Assembly (NCBI GenBank): GCA_963850095.1
Contig: CAWKJX010000012.1
Span: 186,001-250,000, forward strand
Direction of reading: 5' to 3'
Origin: Bog-473 sp963850095
GTDB lineage: Bacteria; Actinomycetota; Acidimicrobiia; Acidimicrobiales; RAAP-2
Length of the DNA stretch: 64,000 nt
Under the pieces are notes generated by a model. It was not told where the DNA came from. It saw only the letters and a program-made list of their open reading frames with translations, and searched no databases. Below are positions 59,963 to 64,000 of this stretch, one piece after another. Each line of letters opens with the position of its first letter. Position 1 is the stretch's first letter. A program made the translations under genes and the position numbers.

Positions 59963-61444
59963 GTGGCCGCGGCCGAGACCCCCCGCACGCGCTACGGCGT
60001 GACCTTCGCCGTGCTGGCGACGGCGGCCCTGGCCTTCAGCCTGCTGCAGTCGCTGATCATCCCCGCCATCCCGCAGCTCGAGCAGACGCTGCACGTCTCG
60101 GAGTCGGCGGCCTCGTGGCTGCTGACGGCCTACCTGCTGAGCGCCGCCATCGCCACGCCGGTTTTGGGGCGGGTGGGCGACACCATCGGCAAGGAGAAGG
60201 TCATCGTGGGCGTGCTGGTGGCGCTCTCGGTGGGCACGCTGATCAGCGCTCTGGGCGACAGCCTCGAGGTGATCTTGATCGGGCGGGTGATCCAGGGGGT
60301 GGCCGGGGCCATCTTCCCGCTGGCCTTCGGCATCATCCGCGACGAGTTCCCGGCGGCCCGGGTGGCCGGGGCCATCGGGTTCATGTCGGCCATCCTCGGC
60401 GTGGGTTCGGGGGCGGGGATCGTGCTCGCCGGGCCGATCCTGGAGCACCTGAACTACCACTGGCTGTTCTGGATCCCGCTCTGTATGTCACTCGGCGCCA
60501 CGGTGGCGACGTTCTTCTTCGTACCCGAGTCGCCGGTGCGAGCGCCCAGCGGCATCAACTGGCTGGGCGCCGCGCTCGATGTCGGGCTGGCTGGTCACGG
60601 GGCTGATCGCCGTCTCGTACGGGCCGACGTGGGGCTGGGGCAGCCCGGCATGCGTGCTCCTGTACCTGGCGACGGCCGTGCTGGCCGGGTTGTGGGTGTG
60701 GTCCGAGCTGCGCTCCCGCTCGCCGCTCGTCGACATGCAGATGATGCGGATCCGGGCCGTGTGGGCGACCAACCTGGCCGCCCTGCTGTACGGGTTCGGG
60801 ATGTTCGCCATGTTCATCACGGTGCCGCAATTCGCCCAGACGCCCACTTCTGCTGGATACGGCTTCGGCGCCTCCGTGACCCAGTCGGGCCTCTACCTGG
60901 CGCCCTTCGCCCTGGCCATGGTGGTGGTGGCCCCGTTCACGGGTGGCTGTCCCTGCGTATCGGGTCCAAGTCCGTCCTCATCATCGGGTCACTGATCTCG
61001 GCGGCCTCCTACGGCGTGCTGGTCATCGACCACAGCCAGTCCTGGACTATCTACCTGGCCTCGGGTCTGCTGGGGGTCGGACTGGCGCCGGCGTTCGCGT
61101 CGATGGCCAACCTGATCATCGAGGCGGTGCCGGCCGACCAGACCGGCGTGGCCACCGGCATGAACACCAACTTCCGCAGCGTCGGTGCCGCGCTCGGAGC
61201 CGGCATCGCCACCAGCCTGGTGATCAGCGAGATCATGCCCAACGGCTACCCGAAGGAGTCAGGCTACGTGGCCGCCTTCGTCGTGAGCGGCATCGGCCTG
61301 TTGGTGGCGGCGCTGGCCGCGTGCCTGATCCCCTCGCGTACGGGGGCGTCGTCGGTGGTGCGCGGCGAGTCGCACCCGGCCCTCACCGCCGAGGCCGAAG
61401 CCATCGTGGGCGCCATCGCCTACGTGCCCGAGGAGCCGGCGTGA
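59963..61444 (+). CDS. MFS drug-efflux transporter (two compensating frameshifts)
   Basis: This 12-14-helix transporter of the DHA2/EmrB-like type has early motif ASWLLTAYLLSAAIATPVLG with GRVGDTIGKEKV (motif A) and IGRVIQGVAGAIFPLAFG (motif B/C region). The frame shifts near 60578 (LMSGWLVTGLIAVSYGPTWG continues in the next frame) and returns near 60941-60945 (APFTG-WLSLRIGSKSVL). The rest, to MNTNFRSVGAALGAGIATSL, is normal. The start is GTG 59963 with AGGAACAGG upstream. The stop overlaps the GTG of the TetR gene (GTGA), a typical pump-plus-repressor pair. Confidence 0.85.
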   Translation: MAAAETPRTRYGVTFAVLATAALAFSLLQSLIIPAIPQLEQTLHVSESAASWLLTAYLLSAAIATPVLGRVGDTIGKEKVIVGVLVALSVGTLISALGDSLEVILIGRVIQGVAGAIFPLAFGIIRDEFPAARVAGAIGFMSAILGVGSGAGIVLAGPILEHLNYHWLFWIPLCMSLGATVATFFFVPESPVRAPSGINWLGAALDVGLAGHGADRRLVRADVGLGQPGMRAPVPGDGRAGRVVGVVRAALPLAARRHADDADPGRVGDQPGRPAVRVRDVRHVHHGAAIRPDAHFCWIRLRRLRDPVGPLPGALRPGHGGGGPVHGWLSLRIGSKSVLIIGSLISAASYGVLVIDHSQSWTIYLASGLLGVGLAPAFASMANLIIEAVPADQTGVATGMNTNFRSVGAALGAGIATSLVISEIMPNGYPKESGYVAAFVVSGIGLLVAALAACLIPSRTGASSVVRGESHPALTAEAEAIVGAIAYVPEEPA

Positions 61445-62056
61445 CCGTGGTCCGGCCACTGCGCCGCGACGCCGAGGTCAACCTGGCCCGTATTTTGGTC
61501 GCCGCACGCGACGTGTTCGCCGAGCAGGGCTACGAGGCGTCCATGGAGACGCATTGCCGAGCGGGCCGAGGTGGGCGTGGGCACGCTCTACCGGCGCTTC
61601 CCTACCAAGGCCGACCTCTTCGAGGCCGTGGTCGACGCGGCCAAGGAGCGTAACCGGGCCATCGCCGAGGAGGTGCTGGCCGAGGTGGCGCCCGGGGAGG
61701 CGGTCTTCGAGTTCGTGCGCCGGTGCATCGAGGCGCCGAGCTGCTGGCGGGCCACCATCGCCGCGCCGCCCTGGCGCTCGCGCGGCACCGGCCTCGACGA
61801 TCTGGCTCCGCTGCTCGACGCCATGCTCTCCCGCGGCCGCCGCGCCGGCACGGTCCGCCACGACGCCGTCGTCACCGACATAGTGGTGGCCCTCATGTCG
61901 GTGCGCGCCATCGCCGACGTGTGCGACGCCCGCGGCGCCACCCCGTCACGCCGCTTCCTCGAGCTCGTCCTGGACGGGCTGCGGCCCGGCCACCCGGCGC
62001 CGAGCCAGCCCCCGCTCACGGTGGCCCGTCTGGACCGGATTCTGCGCCAGCGCTGA
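61441..62056 (+). CDS. TetR-family regulator of the MFS transporter (one frameshift)
   Basis: From GTG 61441 the protein reads LRRDAEVNLARILVAARDVF and AEQGYEASMET, then a one-base insertion near 61550 moves the rest (IAERAEVGVGTLYRRFPTKADLF, complete HTH and ligand domain) into the next frame. The length of 616 bases equals 205 codons plus one base, as expected for a single insertion. It probably represses the pump gene with which it is overlapped. No operator was identified. Confidence 0.82.
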
Positions 62057-62066
62057 CGCGACGAGG

Positions 62067-63446
62067 TCAGGCGCCGCCGCCGAGGATGCCGAGGTCCTCC
62101 TCGCGGATCCCCTTGGCCCGGTTCTCGGCGAAGTGCTCGAGCCATTCCTTCATCTCCTCGCTGCCCGACTCGTCGGCCCAGCGGCGGGGCATGGCGGGAA
62201 AGGTGAAGTCCGCCGGCAGGGGTGGCGGCGGCTCCGACTCGGCGGCCACCGCCTTGCGGGCCATGGCCGCCTCGATCGCCGGCGCCAGCCGGTCGGCCTT
62301 CTGCTTGACCTGGGCCTCGTCGCGGTCCTTGAAGGCCGGCATCACCTCGCGCCCGAACAGCTCGAGCGACTCGCAGATGTGCTCGTGGCGGTTCTTGCCG
62401 GCCTGGAGGACGAAGATCACCTGGTCGACGCCGGCCCGCTCGAAGCGCTCGAGGAACTCGCGGACCTGGTCCGGCGTGCCCATGGCGCCACGCAGCCCGG
62501 TGCGGTCGCCGGCGGCCAGCTTGGCGCCGAGGCGCTCCTGGCGCAGGGCGGCCTGGACCTCGGGCGAGTACCCGACCTCGCCCCGGCGCTCGAGGAACTC
62601 GCTCCAGACGTCGGTGACGCCGGGCCGGTGCTCACCGAAGATGTAGTAGTGCCCGAGCGAGTAGCCGAAGAAGTTGCCGCCCTCGAGGCCGCGGTCGAGG
62701 GCGACCGCCTCGTCGGGGTGGCACATCATCTGCGTGACGCAGGCGATGTTGGGGTTCACGGCCAATCCGACGGGGACGCATTCGTCGGCCAGCGTGCGCT
62801 CGTAGTCCCCCACCCACTTGACCGCCTCCTCGGGGTCGATGAAGGCGAAGGTGAGCGCGCCGATGCCCTTCTGCGCCGCCAGCAGAATGGTGTCACGGCG
62901 CGAGCAGGCCACCCACAGGGGCGGGTGCGGCTTCTGCATGGGCTTGGGCACGACGTTGCGCGGGGGCATGCGCACGTAGCGGCCGTCGACGCCGGTGAAC
63001 GGCGTCTCGGTCATGCACCGCAGCGCGACCTCGAGGCCCTCGAGCCAGGCCTCGCGCTTGGTCACGGGATCCACCTGGAAACCGCCGAGCTCGGCCTCCG
63101 AGCCCGACTCGCCCGAGCCGAACTCCACCCGGCCGCCGCTGATGAGGTCGAGGGTGGCCACGCGCTCGGCCGTGCGGGCGGGATGGTTGTATCCCGGTGC
63201 GGTCTGGATGATGCCGTGGCCGAGGCGGATATTGGTCGTGCGCTGGCTGGCGGCGCCGAGGAACACCTCGGGGGCCGACGAGTGGCTGTACTCCTCCAGG
63301 AAGTGGTGCTCGACCTCCCACACGACGTCGAAGCCCAGACGGTCGGCCAGCTCGACCTGCTCGAGCGCGTCCTGCAGAATGCGGTACTCGCTGTCCTCCT
63401 CCCAGGGGCGGGGCAGCTGGTGCTCGTAGAAGACGCCGAACTTCAT
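62067..63446 (-). CDS. LLM-class flavin-dependent monooxygenase (luciferase-like)
   Basis: This ~459-residue TIM-barrel oxidoreductase of the bacterial luciferase-like group has KFGVFYEHQLPRPWEEDSEY, DVVWEVEHHFLEEYSHSSAP, IRLGHGIIQTAPGYNHPART and ERVATLDLISGGRVEFGSGE. Family members use FMNH2 (or F420) and O2 to oxidise alkanes, sulfonates or other substrates. The ATG at 63446 overlaps the stop of the diiron-protein gene (ATGA), so they are translated together. A ~100-residue C-terminal extension follows the barrel, longer than in most members. Confidence 0.9.
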   Translation of the reverse strand: MKFGVFYEHQLPRPWEEDSEYRILQDALEQVELADRLGFDVVWEVEHHFLEEYSHSSAPEVFLGAASQRTTNIRLGHGIIQTAPGYNHPARTAERVATLDLISGGRVEFGSGESGSEAELGGFQVDPVTKREAWLEGLEVALRCMTETPFTGVDGRYVRMPPRNVVPKPMQKPHPPLWVACSRRDTILLAAQKGIGALTFAFIDPEEAVKWVGDYERTLADECVPVGLAVNPNIACVTQMMCHPDEAVALDRGLEGGNFFGYSLGHYYIFGEHRPGVTDVWSEFLERRGEVGYSPEVQAALRQERLGAKLAAGDRTGLRGAMGTPDQVREFLERFERAGVDQVIFVLQAGKNRHEHICESLELFGREVMPAFKDRDEAQVKQKADRLAPAIEAAMARKAVAAESEPPPPLPADFTFPAMPRRWADESGSEEMKEWLEHFAENRAKGIREEDLGILGGGA

Positions 63447-64000
63447 GACGCGGTCGTCGGGACGGCGGCGGCGTCGGCGAGCGCGTCGAACTCGGCCAGG
63501 ACGTCTCGGCCGTTGCTCTGCCGGGCGCACCAGTGTTCGACTTCGCCCCGCGTGGCGCGCCGGCCCTCCTCCCGGGCGGGTCCCAGGCTGTGCGCCAGGA
63601 GGGGATCCCAGATGCGCCCGATCATGTCCGTGCCGGCATGGTGGAGGCCGGTGTCGCCGAGCCAGGTGCGGTCCCTCATTTCGGAGAGGGCGGTGCGCAG
63701 GTAGCCGACGTGGGGCGTCTCGTCGGCCCGGATGTAGGAGACGAGCTTGGCCGCCTCGCCGTCTCCGGCCACGAGCTCGGTGTCGGACATCCACTCCTCC
63801 GCCCAGGCAAAGGTGTGGAAGGCGGAGATCTCAATGAAGAGGACGCGCACCATGAGCGTGACCATCATCTCGAGCTCGGGGGCGATGTCGGCGGGGAGCA
63901 GACGGACCGGTTCGGCCCCTCCGGCGCCGCCTGGTCGGCCGGGGCCGAAGCCCATGCGGGCCAGCATGGCCTCGATGTTCAGCTCGTCTATGGGGCGCTC
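63443..64000 (-). CDS. Ferritin-like diiron protein, truncated by window edge
   Basis: The visible ~185 residues, which continue past base 64000, contain carboxylate/His motifs of a ferritin-like four-helix bundle: FIEISAFHTFAWAEEWMSD and IRADETPHVGYLRTALSEM (ExxH). These would bind two irons. The start lies outside the window. It is coupled to the LLM monooxygenase gene, and an oxygenase pair of this sort (diiron plus flavin) suggests one oxidative pathway. A specific substrate cannot be named. Confidence 0.75.
   Translation of the reverse strand, partial: ERPIDELNIEAMLARMGFGPGRPGGAGGAEPVRLLPADIAPELEMMVTLMVRVLFIEISAFHTFAWAEEWMSDTELVAGDGEAAKLVSYIRADETPHVGYLRTALSEMRDRTWLGDTGLHHAGTDMIGRIWDPLLAHSLGPAREEGRRATRGEVEHWCARQSNGRDVLAEFDALADAAAVPTTAS

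Overview
The window is high-GC DNA with many GTG starts and many ATGA/GTGA stop-start overlaps. Its gene content (wax-ester/diacylglycerol acyltransferase, acyl-CoA dehydrogenases, LLM flavin monooxygenase, P-loop sulfotransferases, FliA/WhiG sigma factor, short actinobacterial-type ValS) points to an actinobacterium. An uncultured Acidimicrobiia-like lineage is my best guess; this is inference from content, because no rRNA or tRNA gene is visible.
Layout. 0-0.5 kb: tail of a TetR regulator. 0.5-8.1 kb (minus strand): branched-chain amino acid type ABC importer (binding protein, a continuous LivH-LivM-LivG reading frame, LivF), then a sulfotransferase, an APH-like kinase and a low-molecular-weight phosphatase. 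8.3-12.9 kb (minus): second sulfotransferase, quinone-oxidoreductase-like dehydrogenase, a degenerate SDR and a methyltransferase. 12.9-15.8 kb: a divergent TetR regulator with two copies of a strong palindromic operator, followed by an alpha/beta-hydrolase/glycosyltransferase fusion. 15.9-18.3 kb (minus): four overlapping membrane genes, namely cytochrome-oxidase subunit IV-like, subunit III-like and two paralogous six-helix proteins, without any catalytic oxidase subunit, facing another TetR gene. 19.0-21.5 kb: a lower-GC segment with a secreted protein and a seven-bladed YVTN lipoprotein, bounded by direct repeats of the 3' end of an acyl-CoA dehydrogenase gene.
21.4-33.7 kb: acyl-CoA dehydrogenase, cysS and valS (back to back), esterase, WS/DGAT plus VOC protein, Sua5/TsaC plus TsaD, small membrane protein, second acyl-CoA dehydrogenase. 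33.7-40.2 kb: fhs, CsoR operator, CsoR, permease with YHS domain, two membrane proteins, glutamate decarboxylase. 40.3-45.4 kb: FliA-type sigma factor, two tandem OmpR-type regulators (the second with a decayed receiver), and a small FliS-containing flagellar chaperone group. 45.6-50.8 kb: LAL-type LuxR regulator, GbsR/MarR regulator, Gdt1-type transporter, hydrolase. 50.9-55.7 kb: SDR with a hexanucleotide repeat in its start region, methyltransferase, VOC protein, enoyl-CoA hydratase, two-domain CAP-like lipoprotein, ArsC-like protein. 55.8-64 kb: DUF2834-like membrane protein, phytoene-dehydrogenase-like oxidoreductase, secreted beta-propeller, isochorismatase-like hydrolase, a LuxR remnant, MFS transporter plus TetR, LLM monooxygenase and a diiron ferritin-like protein cut by the window end.
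A striking overall property is the number of otherwise well-conserved genes broken by one-base frameshifts (hydrolase, sua5, csoR, luxR, enoyl-CoA hydratase, CAP lipoprotein, propeller, MFS, TetR), all between 27.8 and 61.6 kb and several in G/C runs. This suggests indel errors in the underlying assembly rather than eleven independent pseudogenes. Gene ends were assigned with this in mind.
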